Part shown: in pieces, positions 46,866 to 55,450 of the stretch
Numbering within the stretch: the first letter of the stretch is position 1
Layout of the letters: each line of letters starts with the position of its first letter
Assembly (NCBI RefSeq): GCF_000192865.1
Contig: NC_015276.1
Location: 3,596,001 to 3,660,000 of the forward strand
Source of the DNA: Marinomonas mediterranea MMB-1
Lineage (GTDB): Bacteria > Pseudomonadota > Gammaproteobacteria > Pseudomonadales > Marinomonadaceae
DNA length: 64,000 nucleotides
Reading direction: 5' to 3'
Made by a program: the position numbers and the translations under genes
The notes under the pieces: generated by a model
What the model was told of the DNA's origin: nothing
What the model saw: only the letters and a program-made list of their open reading frames with translations
Database searches by the model: none

Positions 46866-47564
46866 ATGATCACATTACGCAACGCAAACGATCGAGGTCA
46901 CGCTAACTTTGGCTGGCTAGACAGCTACCATACTTTCTCATTTGGTAGCTATTACGACCCTGCTCACATGGGCTTTTCACACCTACGAGTCATAAACGAT
47001 GACACCGTCGCACCGAGTGCGGGATTCGACACTCATGGGCACCGCGACATGGAAATCATCAGCCTAGTAACCCAAGGCCGAATCGCCCACAAAGACAGCG
47101 TAGGTAACATAAAAGAACTGCCAAAAGGCGAATACCAACTCATGTCCGCAGGCGCAGGTATTTACCACAGCGAATTCAACGCGAAAGACGACGAAACGCT
47201 GAAATTTCTACAGATATGGATACAACCAAACAAACAAGGCGGCAAACCCGGCTACCAACAAAAAGCGTTTGGAGAAGACGCAGGGATTACCCCCATCATC
47301 ACCCCAACGGGTGAACACGGCACCCTTGCTATCAAACAAGACATGCAATTGATGCAAGTGATACTGGAAAAAGGACAAACAGAAACCGTCAACGCAAACA
47401 GCGAACGCCGTTACTACGTACACCAAATAGAAGGTGAACTCACACTCAATAACGGCACCACACTGCGACCAGGAGACGGCGCAATGATCCAAAGTGAAGA
47501 CACACTAACCTTACAGAATGACCAAGAGCAACGCGTCAAAGCCATCCTATTTGATCTAGTGTAA
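46866..47564 (+). CDS. Pirin-family cupin (YhaK-like)
   Basis: 232 residues, bicupin. Metal-ligand region in the N-terminal cupin: THGHRDMEIISLV and AGAGIYHSEFN; typical start LRNANDRGHANFGWLDSYHTFSFG. Pirin/YhaK proteins bind iron and may have quercetinase-like dioxygenase or redox-sensing roles. Divergent from the LysR gene, as in many pirin loci. Followed by a hairpin and the CRISPR array. Confidence 0.92.
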   Translation: MITLRNANDRGHANFGWLDSYHTFSFGSYYDPAHMGFSHLRVINDDTVAPSAGFDTHGHRDMEIISLVTQGRIAHKDSVGNIKELPKGEYQLMSAGAGIYHSEFNAKDDETLKFLQIWIQPNKQGGKPGYQQKAFGEDAGITPIITPTGEHGTLAIKQDMQLMQVILEKGQTETVNANSERRYYVHQIEGELTLNNGTTLRPGDGAMIQSEDTLTLQNDQEQRVKAILFDLV

Positions 47565-47623
47565 CCATCCTCTTGCTCCCTCCCCTTACCAAACCATGTA
47601 TTCAGCAGCGAACTGCTCTGGTT

Positions 47624-47646
47624 CCCTCCCCTTACTAAGGGGAGGG
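47624..47646 (+). terminator. GC-rich hairpin downstream of pirin
   Basis: CCCTCCCC-TTACTAA-GGGGAGGG with no T-run. A second copy of the left arm (CTCCCTCCCCTTAC) occurs at about 47575. Could be a weak terminator or REP-like repeat. The rest of 47565-47809 shows no gene. Confidence 0.4.
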
Positions 47647-47809
47647 TTAGGGAAGGGTCTAGATATTTCTATAAACCGACATCATCATTTACACACATCC
47701 AGTTTACCAAGCCAAAAATCTAATGCTAAATAATTCTCAAAAGGCTTACGCCTAATCACCGCAAGATCCGTTAACACCCCAGATTAGACCCCCACCCTGA
47801 CCTTGTATC

Positions 47810-50800
47810 TTTCTAAGCTGCGTGTGCGGCAGCGAACGCGAGGCTTAGGCATAAAAAACCGCTGATGCTTTCTAAGCTGCGTGTACGGCAGCAAACATAA
47901 AAGCAGAGTACGAAAACGCCAGAAGTCGATTTCTAAGCTGCGTGTGCGGCAGCGAACGGGCAGATTACTGCATACATCGAACAGCTTCTTTCTAAGCTGC
48001 GCGTACGGCAGCGAACAAGTTTTTTCAGAGTGTTGAATGCTGTTTGCTTTTCTAAGCTGCGTGTACGGCAACGAACCCGCTCAAGCGGAATCTGAACACC
48101 ACAATCTATTTCTAAGCTGCGTGTACGGCAGCGAACCTCTCGCTTGCGAGGCGGCGGGAGCATGGCGCTTTCTAAGCTGCGTGTGCGGCAGCGAACAGAT
48201 AGGGCATAGATAATTTCGGCCATCTGGTTTTCTAAGCTGCGTGTACGGCAGCGAACCCGTTACAAACACGGATTACGGCGCGATTGAGTTTCTAAGCTGC
48301 GTGTACGGCAGCGAACTGGTTCACCATCCCCTACTTCACCTTCAAAATTTTCTAAGCTGCGTGTACGGCAGCGAACTTCCCCTGTCAAAACACAAACAAC
48401 GTTCACAATTTCTAAGCTGCGTGTACGGCAGCGAACCGCCCATATTGCCTTGTCTGCGTTTTTTCTAAGTTTCTAAGCTGCGTGTACGGCAGCGAACATA
48501 GTTTCCGTTTATGTTCACTCCCTTCGGCAATTTCTAAGCTGCGTGTACGGCAGCGAACATAGGCTGAATCTGTTCTAGTAATTGTGCGGATTTCTAAGCT
48601 GCGTGTACGGCAGCGAACTTCAACCCATTTACCTCATAGCGAGCGTTACGTTTCTAAGCTGCGTGTACGGCAGCGAACTTTAAAGGAGCTTTACTAGCCC
48701 CTCTTATAAATTTCTAAGCTGCGTGTACGGCAGCGAACGTCTTCACCTAGTTGAGTTACCTTATCTTCTATTTCTAAGCTGCGTGTACGGCAGCGAACAT
48801 GCTAGCTCACTTTCCTTATGTAGACACATATTTCTAAGCTGCGTGTACGGCAGCGAACGTGTTGTTACTCTTTAAACCGCTTATCATTAATTTCTAAGCT
48901 GCGTGTACGGCAGCGAACCTCGCCTTTAAGAGCGTTAACGCCTTCAACTATTTCTAAGCTGCGTGTACGGCAGCGAACTCGTGCACACGAGCATACTGGA
49001 ATATCTCAGATTTCTAAGCTGCGTGTACGGCAGCGAACTAAAAGTTTGGACTGTAACTTGCCCACATTGTTTTCTAAGCTGCGTGTACGGCAGCGAACAG
49101 AGTTTTTGAACTTTAACGGCTCTACGTTATTTTCTAAGCTGCGTGTACGGCAGCGAACTACATCCCCACCCCCGGGATACATGCTTGTTATTTCTAAGCT
49201 GCGTGTACGGCAGCGAACTCTACCATAACAAAATCCTCTTATATCGTTATTTTCTAAGCTGCGTGTACGGCAGCGAACGAAGATATAAGGGCAAGCTTTG
49301 GTAGTGTTGCTTTCTAAGCTGCGTGTACGGCAGCGAACTGGCGCGTCTTAACGCTACGACTAACGCGTCGTTTCTAAGCTGCGTGTACGGCAGCGAACAA
49401 GAGCTAGAGCAGAGAATCGAGGGAGTGGGTTTTCTAAGCTGCGTGTACGGCAGCGAACCAAGGGGAACAAATGAATCAAACGATTAACAATTTCTAAGCT
49501 GCGTGTACGGCAGCGAACATACGAGGTGGAGGGCGCAACGATCCCGACAATTTCTAAGCTGCGTGTACGGCAGCGAACTGGATTTGCTTGCTCAAGTGGC
49601 GGGGCTTGGCTTTCTAAGCTGCGTGTACGGCAGCGAACAATTTATTACCTTTTTTAGCGTTTACCTCTTCTTTCTAAGTTGCGTGTACGGCAGCGAACTC
49701 AGAAGACAACGTGTACACGCTGTATAAGGATTTCTAAGCTGCGTGTACGGCAGCGAACAACAGTGGAAACAGGAACCCCAATGGCTCTAATTTCTAAGCT
49801 GCGTGTACGGCAGCGAACCTCTTGCTTGCTATTTTTCATAGTCTCGCTAATTTCTAAGCTGCGTGTACGGCAGCGAACAGGGACTTGCGTTATTTGGGAT
49901 TTGGAATGAATTTCTAAGCTGCGTGTACGGCAGCGAACTGGGTGGGGGTGTAAAGAACCTTTATGCCAAATTTCTAAGCTGCGTGTACGGCAGCGAACTG
50001 GGTGGGGGTGTAAAGAACCTTTATGCCAAATTTCTAAGCTGCGTGTACGGCAGCGAACAAGAGCGTGCGATATGTTTAAGAATCGGGTCATTTCTAAGCT
50101 GCGTGTACGGCAGCGAACCCCAGCAAAAACGCTTCATTCGCTTTTTGTTGTTTCTAAGCTGCGTGTACGGCAGCGAACCAAACATACACTTATGAACCAG
50201 ATGATGATGATTTCTAAGCTGCGTGTACGGCAGCGAACATTTTGGCCTGTATTGCTGTTTCAATGTCGGGTTTCTAAGCTGCGTGTACGGCAGCGAACTC
50301 ACTGCGTTAATGTAAACCCTTGCATCTTCTTTTCTAAGCTGCGTGTACGGCAGCGAACATTCATATGATACCTAGAGTTGACAGAGTGGATTTCTAAGCT
50401 GCGTGTACGGCAGCGAACGGTTACCTCCCAGAGGCACAGTTTACGACATTTTTCTAAGCTGCGTGTACGGCAGCGAACCCTCTCTTAACTCATTACAAAC
50501 ATCTTGTGAATTTCTAAGCTGCGTGTACGGCAGCGAACCTCCTCTATCATATCCGCTAGAGCATCTTATATTTCTAAGCTGCGTGTACGGCAGCGAACGA
50601 CAATTTATCTATAAAAGAGATTGACAAGAATTTCTAAGCTGCGTGTACGGCAGCGAACTAAGACACCCCTTCGGATAGTTGCGGCATAGCTTTCTAAGCT
50701 GCGTGTACGGCAGCGAACACACTAGGGAAAAAGTAGAAGCACATTATTTATTTCTAAGCTGCGTGTACGGCAGCGAACATTAGCAGAATCGAAGCACATC

Positions 50801-50958
50801 CCGTACATTATTTCTAAGCTGCGTGTACGGCAGCGAACCGTACTAAGCGTATGCTAAGAAACAACTTAAATTTCTAAGCTGCGTGTACGGCAGCGAACTT
50901 ATGCTTTGCTGTGAATGGATTCATGGATGCTTTCTAAGCTGCGTGTACGGCAGCGAAC
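47810..50958 (-). CRISPR. Type I-F CRISPR array, 53 repeats and 52 spacers
   Basis: 28-bp repeats with 60-bp period. Read in the crRNA direction (minus strand) the repeat starts GTTCG, contains CTGCCGTACACGCAGCTTA and ends GAAA; CTGC/GCAG form the Cas6f stem, and CTTAGAAA is the crRNA 5' handle. I count repeats at 47810, 47869, 47930, 47989, 48049 to 48409 in steps of 60, 48470, then 48531 to 50931 in steps of 60. Spacers are 32 nt except a few of 31 or 33 at the left. Repeat variants cluster at the left end (47810, 47869, 47930, 47989, 48049, 48169), marking the old, trailer end; the leader is on the right next to cas6f. One variant sits mid-array (49671). Confidence 0.99.
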
Positions 50959-51087
50959 TATAGTTTATCAGCAAAAAAACGAGTCACAATATAGAGTTAG
51001 GTAAAAATACCTATTTTTACCTATGTTTTGCCCTATATCGTAACCCGTTGTTTTCTATATCAATTTTTAAAGAGCGAAATTTATTGG
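50959..51087 (-). promoter_or_regulatory. CRISPR leader
   Basis: 129 AT-rich bases between the newest repeat and cas6f. It contains a perfect 12-2-12 inverted repeat (50998-51023, TAGGTAAAAATA arm) nested within a wider ATATAG/CTATAT pair, and near 51055-51069 a TATCAATTTTTAA stretch close to the IHF consensus; IHF is needed for I-F adaptation. Promoter of the pre-crRNA inferred. Confidence 0.7.
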
Positions 51088-51693
51088 TTAAAACTTGGGT
51101 AATGCGACGTCTTTGTTTAATCCATAAGTATTAAACACAAAGTCTGTTTCGACAGCTTGTTCTAAGGTTTTGCGTTTAACCACCAAACGAAACTCTCGGT
51201 CTTTCTGTAAGCTTTTCATTTGTATAAACGGCAGTCGTTTAAAGTTATCACTCACTTTATAGTCTTTAAAGTAGTCGCTGGCTTCTTCATGGCTTTTGTC
51301 TAACCCTTTCATACGACGACGAATCATGTAGTCGACGTTTCCGGGTTTACGCAGTCGGCTAAAAGATTCGTAGCCTTGCACTTTACTCGGGTCTACTTCT
51401 GAAATGGATTTAATGTGCAAGTAGTCTTCTAGGCGGTTCATCCATTTCTGAATATTAAGGCGCTCTAGGTCTGCTTTGTTCGTGGCGAATAGCCTGATCT
51501 TATTCCCGACGTACGCCGGTTTATTTTGTGCAGCTTCACGATAGTTCGGAAAGCTGCTGGCGACTGGCGCTTTCTGGTTTGCATCTTGTATCTCGACGAG
51601 AGCCAGATGTAATTGCATCATGACTTTAGACCATAAAAAGTGCATGCCGATATCGTCACTGGGTAACAGTGTAATGTCTTGATAGTAGTTCAT
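51088..51693 (-). CDS. cas6f: Cas6f (Csy4) crRNA endoribonuclease
   Basis: 201 residues. Cuts the pre-crRNA below each repeat hairpin and stays bound to the 3' hairpin in the Csy complex. Seen: catalytic H29 in MQLHLALVE at the position of P. aeruginosa Csy4 H29, the catalytic-serine position S161 in QMKSLQ, and the Arg-rich helix RRRMKG that enters the RNA groove. Ends NTYGLNKDVALPKF like other Csy4. AAGGAAAGT before the ATG. 15 bp after csy3. Slightly longer than the Pseudomonas protein (187). Confidence 0.96.
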   Translation of the reverse strand: MNYYQDITLLPSDDIGMHFLWSKVMMQLHLALVEIQDANQKAPVASSFPNYREAAQNKPAYVGNKIRLFATNKADLERLNIQKWMNRLEDYLHIKSISEVDPSKVQGYESFSRLRKPGNVDYMIRRRMKGLDKSHEEASDYFKDYKVSDNFKRLPFIQMKSLQKDREFRLVVKRKTLEQAVETDFVFNTYGLNKDVALPKF

Positions 51694-51708
51694 GGACTTT
51701 CCTTGTGT

Positions 51709-52746
51709 TTATTTGTCACTTTCACCAAATACGCCGCCACGGACAAGCGTTGCCATCACATAATGTTCGTCTTCTTCTCGACTTAGTTGTTCGCCACGCG
51801 CCCAAACATCGAAAAAGCTGTAAAAATCCTGTTTGTCTTTTGGCGTACGAAAGGCCTTGCCTAAATTCGTTACCGCGCCGTAAGGTTCGATGGCTATTGG
51901 GCCAACAGACAAGTCTGAATCTTGGAATTCAGCATACCAAGTGTCGATTGTGCGAAGCGCATTGCCCAATTTTTGTGAGTGCATGGCTGCTACACCGCCA
52001 ACATGGTAAAGAATTTTACTTTTTTCACCTTTGCCTTTGTCTAACACTAGTTCTTCACTTGGGTAGACTTCTTGAGCTCGACCCATTTGAACAAAGCAAT
52101 TCACGTCCAACAATAAGAAGCCGTCTTCGCTGGCTAAGGCTTTTGCGATCAATGCTGCTAATGCGTCAATATCAGCGGTTGTCGTGTCAAAGTGGCGCGT
52201 GCTGAAATCAAACGCGTTAAATGTAAATTCTTCATTCGTTTCCCCATTTCGAGCAGAGATAATGATCTCAATTTGCTCTGCTCCCACGCGGTTACGCCAT
52301 AAGAAGCGTCCATTAGCAAGGTTAATAGCATAACGGCGCGCGAGTTCTTTGAAGCTATGCGTTTCAATATAGGCTTTGGCAGCGGTTTCGTAGCTTTGTT
52401 TAAAGAGCGCATTATTACAGGCGGAAGGTTTAAAAATGCCACCCAGTACTTTTAGGGTAAATTGTAGATTTAAGGTGTCTTGATCGGTTCCTAAAGAACA
52501 GGCATCAACACGTTGTAGGTTTGCTTTTTCTACTTCTGCATTGAGCTTAGCGGGGTCATTCTTTACCGCTGCTTTTAGACGGTTCGAGATGGTACCTCGT
52601 ACCGATTTTTCTTGAAGATTAAGTGGTTTTACTTGGCTGCTGTCTTTTCTAGACTCCCAGCTTGTTCCATATAGATAACCGTCGCTCGGAACCAGTTTCT
52701 TTTCGAATGCCAATACAGATGCGATGTTGTTGTCTTTTTTAGCCAT
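51709..52746 (-). CDS. csy3: Cas7f (Csy3), Csy-complex backbone
   Basis: 345 residues. Six copies line the crRNA spacer in the I-F complex. Seen: ASVLAFEKKLVPSDG and YGTSWE at the N-terminus, KSVRGTISNR and the conserved HVGGVAAMHSQKLGNALRTIDTWY (read in parts). ATG at 52746 is supported by AGGAATATT upstream; an in-frame TTG 21 bases earlier is less likely. Confidence 0.97.
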   Translation of the reverse strand: MAKKDNNIASVLAFEKKLVPSDGYLYGTSWESRKDSSQVKPLNLQEKSVRGTISNRLKAAVKNDPAKLNAEVEKANLQRVDACSLGTDQDTLNLQFTLKVLGGIFKPSACNNALFKQSYETAAKAYIETHSFKELARRYAINLANGRFLWRNRVGAEQIEIIISARNGETNEEFTFNAFDFSTRHFDTTTADIDALAALIAKALASEDGFLLLDVNCFVQMGRAQEVYPSEELVLDKGKGEKSKILYHVGGVAAMHSQKLGNALRTIDTWYAEFQDSDLSVGPIAIEPYGAVTNLGKAFRTPKDKQDFYSFFDVWARGEQLSREEDEHYVMATLVRGGVFGESDK

Positions 52747-52787
52747 GTTTAATATTCCTTTTTTCAAACGTTAATGTTGTGTTTCTG

Positions 52788-53783
52788 CTATTCGAATTCA
52801 GAGTATTCTTGATCTTCGTTTAATGAAGAGGACAAGTGCTCATGAGAGGATTGATGACACAGATAGAGGTCGCCTTCTTGGTGATAGCGCCATAGCAGTT
52901 CTTCTACTCGGTTCAAACGATGCGGCATTTTAAATTCACCAAGTGTTACCACGCTTTCAGCAAAACGATGCGGTGTATCTGGGTCTCGTTGATTCTTGGC
53001 CTCACCTAACTCACTGACGCCTTGGAAGCCTGTTGCGATAGGCACTAACCACCCTAATGACATACCATCTCGGGTTTTACGGTGCGTTTTCCAATCAACC
53101 TTTTCGATGTTTTCACCCGCTGCGTTTTCTTCTTCGTTTTCTTTTTCACTGTCTGCTTGAGAGACCGTGCAGGTATGGTGAATCGCTAGGTGGTCAATAA
53201 TCGCTTCGAGTGCGTCTGCCCCCTCCTTCATGGCTTCCACAATGAGGTCACGTCGCTCAATAAGCGCATACCCCGGCATAAGGGCACGTTTGAAACGACG
53301 CATGTTTTCATCATCGCCTTCTTCAACAACCATAAAATAGGGTTGGGTGAATTTTTGAATGTCACCGCCAGCTAATTTCATACTGCCATTTAAAAGATGG
53401 ACAATCGCTGCAAGCGCTTGTTCTTGATCTTCTATTTCTATATGACTGCACTCTATAACTAATGACACTTCTAGGTGACAACGGGCTTCTTCAATAAAGG
53501 ATGAACGCTCCCCAGATTTGTCTAGCGGGTTCCCTGTGCCAATAATAGATGAGACGAAATCGTTAGTACCTTTGTAAGTTTGCAAGTTGACATCGTGACT
53601 CACCACACCAACGGCCTCAAAGCGAACGCCTATGCCATGTTGGTTGAGCCTTCTTTGTAAAGCATGTACCGCTCCGAGCCATGCCGTCATCGCTGGAAAG
53701 CCAATGGTATAGGGGCTGGATAAAGCATTAGCATTATGCACTTGGATATGTGGGAGCATCAGCAACTTTTTCACATCACTCAT
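52788..53783 (-). CDS. csy2: Cas5f (Csy2)
   Basis: 331 residues. Binds the crRNA 5' handle with Csy1. Seen: LLMLPHIQVHNANALSSPYTIGFPAMTAWLGAVHALQRRL (in parts), the signature N-terminus of Csy2, and GVVSHDVNLQTYKG. Starts within the csy1 stop (ATGA, 4-bp overlap). Length close to P. aeruginosa Csy2. Confidence 0.96.
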   Translation of the reverse strand: MSDVKKLLMLPHIQVHNANALSSPYTIGFPAMTAWLGAVHALQRRLNQHGIGVRFEAVGVVSHDVNLQTYKGTNDFVSSIIGTGNPLDKSGERSSFIEEARCHLEVSLVIECSHIEIEDQEQALAAIVHLLNGSMKLAGGDIQKFTQPYFMVVEEGDDENMRRFKRALMPGYALIERRDLIVEAMKEGADALEAIIDHLAIHHTCTVSQADSEKENEEENAAGENIEKVDWKTHRKTRDGMSLGWLVPIATGFQGVSELGEAKNQRDPDTPHRFAESVVTLGEFKMPHRLNRVEELLWRYHQEGDLYLCHQSSHEHLSSSLNEDQEYSEFE

Positions 53784-55057
53784 CGCAACATCTCCTTGTT
53801 TTGTTCAACGATCTTAGCCATGTGCTTTTTCTCTGCATCACCTAGCTTAACGGCTTTTTTACCTAAGACTTTCTCATAACCATGAAAGACAAATTGTGTA
53901 ATCGATGAAAGAATCGCATCTAACCAATCATCAGTGGTGTCACGAATCTCAGCGGTATGTGCACACAACCAAATGATTTGCGTTTGATTTAACTGACTCA
54001 TGGTTTCCAGATATTGCTCGGATGCAACGGAGCGGACTTGCCACATGGTTTCGATAATGTAATCCACTATATTTTGGTACATGTCATCCCTGTCAGCTCG
54101 CACATGCATGTTGTTTTCATCGCTTTGATACAGCTTGTGTAAACGCAAAAAGGTATCGCGGCATTTAAAATAGTTAATGGACTGAGCAAAAAAATCGGTG
54201 TTCGGGAAGTGAATATCGCGTTTTTCGATTTGAGGAGGCAAGCTCATTAATAAGTGTGCTTTACCACCATTTTGGTTGTTTAATACGCTGATATTTTGAG
54301 GTTTGGTGCCGCCGTAACCTATCGTGGTTAGGTCGTAAATTTCACGGTAGTTTTCATGCTGTTCGTTGTTTTTACGTTTTTCTCTTGCGGCTTTGATTTC
54401 ATCACCAAAGCGCATTGCATCGAGACGTTTACGCATTTCAAAAACAATACCAGAAGGTGTCAATATAGACAGTTGATGATACGCTTGGTTTGTCGAATCA
54501 GACGAGACAGGAAAATACACCTGCTTAATTTTCGAGCTGGTAATGACATTGTCATCCACTGACGTCATTGCAAGAAAGCCTTGCTTAAGCTGCTCGTAAG
54601 TCTCACCTTCGGCGATGTTAGATAATTCCAATAACGACTTAGATTGCTCTGAATCTTGCTCGATATGCTGTATCAAACTCTGGCCGTCTGCAAGCTTGAG
54701 TGTGAGAAACTTGTATACATCAAGCGCTGCGGCATTCCCTAAGGCATCGGCTTCTACGTCTATATTGCCCGTTCGCAAGAAGCCATCTTCACCACGATTT
54801 GAGCGAGCTATAATCGCGCTGGCGTAGCCGTTTTTATTCTTTCTAGCACTAGGGTGGCTAAAAGTACACGGATGCGTTGAAATGGACATCTGCCCTGCTC
54901 GTTTTGCAGCATTCGGTAGCCAATTTTTAAGCGCAAAGACCTCATCACACTCTTGCTCTGTTTGTCTGACCTCAACCTCAGACATGGAGGCTTTGAGGTT
55001 TTTCTTTAACCAAGCGGCTTTTCTTTCTTCAAAGAAAGCCTGTATATTTTTATCCAT
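53780..55057 (-). CDS. csy1: Cas8f (Csy1), large subunit
   Basis: 425 residues. Recognises the CC/GG PAM and target DNA. Seen: N-terminal FFEERKAAWLKKNLK, NWLPNAAKRAGQMSISTHPCTFSHPSARK (in parts) and GGTKPQNISVLN, typical of Csy1. Three ATGs in a row (55063, 55060, 55057) follow GGAAAGG; the third gives the best spacing. The gene start overlaps a 55-codon reading frame by 8-14 bp, suggesting coupling. First effector gene; it has its own upstream region separated from cas3 by 382 bp. Confidence 0.96.
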   Translation of the reverse strand: MDKNIQAFFEERKAAWLKKNLKASMSEVEVRQTEQECDEVFALKNWLPNAAKRAGQMSISTHPCTFSHPSARKNKNGYASAIIARSNRGEDGFLRTGNIDVEADALGNAAALDVYKFLTLKLADGQSLIQHIEQDSEQSKSLLELSNIAEGETYEQLKQGFLAMTSVDDNVITSSKIKQVYFPVSSDSTNQAYHQLSILTPSGIVFEMRKRLDAMRFGDEIKAAREKRKNNEQHENYREIYDLTTIGYGGTKPQNISVLNNQNGGKAHLLMSLPPQIEKRDIHFPNTDFFAQSINYFKCRDTFLRLHKLYQSDENNMHVRADRDDMYQNIVDYIIETMWQVRSVASEQYLETMSQLNQTQIIWLCAHTAEIRDTTDDWLDAILSSITQFVFHGYEKVLGKKAVKLGDAEKKHMAKIVEQNKEMLR

Positions 55058-55217
55058 CATCATTTCCTTTCCAGATACTAAATCGCTTTAGAAGCTGAAC
55101 AATTAGAGCGACCATACCTCTTTTCCAGTCGGCTACTTTCCCTTCCTCTTCTAGCACGCTAATTTCTTCAGTCCGTGTAATTGTTACCGTCTCTTTTTTT
55201 ACAAGTCGTTTACTCAT
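55050..55217 (-). CDS. Small basic protein overlapping the csy1 start (unrecognised)
   Basis: 55 codons from ATG 55217, or 66 from a TTG at 55250. Charged N-terminal half (MSKRLVKKETVTITRTEE, VLEEEGKVADW) and a hydrophobic-basic C-terminal helix (GMVALIVQLLKRF). Its final codons run across the csy1 ribosome-binding site and ATG cluster, stopping at TAA 55050-55052, an arrangement of translational coupling. A TTG at 55220 with AGGG 8 bases upstream is a further possible start. No family recognised. It may be a leader peptide for csy1, a small CRISPR-associated protein, or a chance frame. Confidence 0.45.
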   Translation of the reverse strand: MSKRLVKKETVTITRTEEISVLEEEGKVADWKRGMVALIVQLLKRFSIWKGNDDG

Positions 55218-55273
55218 CAACGCACTTACCCTAAATTGACTAATTATCAATCAGAATAGAGTAGAAAAAGAAG

Positions 55274-55301
55274 ATAATCAACCATACAATAGAGAAGTTA
55301 A
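55274..55301 (-). promoter_or_regulatory. Candidate csy-operon promoter
   Basis: Minus-strand TTAACT (55301-55296), 16-bp spacer, GATTAT (55279-55274); each 4/6 to consensus. It lies 57 bp before the small frame's ATG. The -35 is inside the self-target site 55284-55315. Confidence 0.4.
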
Positions 55302-55315
55302 TTATTTACTTTAAA
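55282..55315 (+). promoter_or_regulatory. Self-target site with CC PAM for the crRNA-like guide
   Basis: CC (55282-55283), then 32 nt whose first 17 match the guide spacer at 55362-55378 at 16 of 17 positions: ATACAATAGAG perfect, one mismatch, AGTTA. The remaining 15 positions mostly differ. CC is the type I-F PAM on this strand. Confidence 0.8.
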
Positions 55316-55332
55316 TCAAAATCTATTATTAT
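55305..55332 (+). promoter_or_regulatory. Candidate promoter of the guide RNA
   Basis: TTTACT (55305-55310), 16-bp spacer, TATTAT (55327-55332), 5/6 at -10. Predicted start near 55338, just before the first repeat. The -35 overlaps the self-target site. Confidence 0.45.
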
Positions 55333-55337
55333 TATCA

Positions 55338-55450
55338 AACTGCTGAAAAGCAGCTTAGAAAATACAATAGAGTAGTTACATTACTCTTCTTCTCTTAACT
55401 GCCGTACACGCAGCTTACTCAAAGGCCAGTTCAACTGGCCTTTTTCTATT
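55338..55450 (+). ncRNA. crRNA-like guide RNA (solitary mini-CRISPR, CreR/CreA class)
   Basis: Degenerate repeat 1 (55340-55361): CTGCT-GAAA-AGCAG hairpin then CTTAGAAA, so a perfect crRNA 5' handle (GCAGCTTAGAAA, 12/12 with the array repeat). Spacer 55362-55393, exactly 32 nt. Degenerate repeat 2 (55394-55421): CTGCCGTACACGCAGCTTA, 19/19 with the repeat, so a perfect Cas6f hairpin. Then an intrinsic terminator. Only the parts needed for a mature crRNA are conserved; the ends not needed (the first 5 nt of both repeats, the last 4 of repeat 2) have decayed. Opposite in direction to the cas genes. The spacer guides to 55284-55315 by partial complementarity, suiting binding and repression rather than cleavage (inference from known Cre RNAs). 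Confidence 0.85.

Noticed and set aside
47600..47615. AGCAGCGAACTGCT, resembling the end of the CRISPR repeat
   Set aside because: Only 8 bases match and it is a self-complementary sequence; it is 200 bp from the array with no repeat spacing.
47784..50624. Several open frames across the array whose peptides repeat LSCVYGSE, SKLRVRQR or VRCRTRSLE
   Set aside because: They are the CRISPR repeat translated in different frames with 20-codon periodicity; not proteins.
50959..51087. A match of the guide spacer in the CRISPR leader (CAATATAGAG resembles ACAATAGAG)
   Set aside because: The alignment needs a gap in the seed and has no CC PAM, so targeting is not supported.
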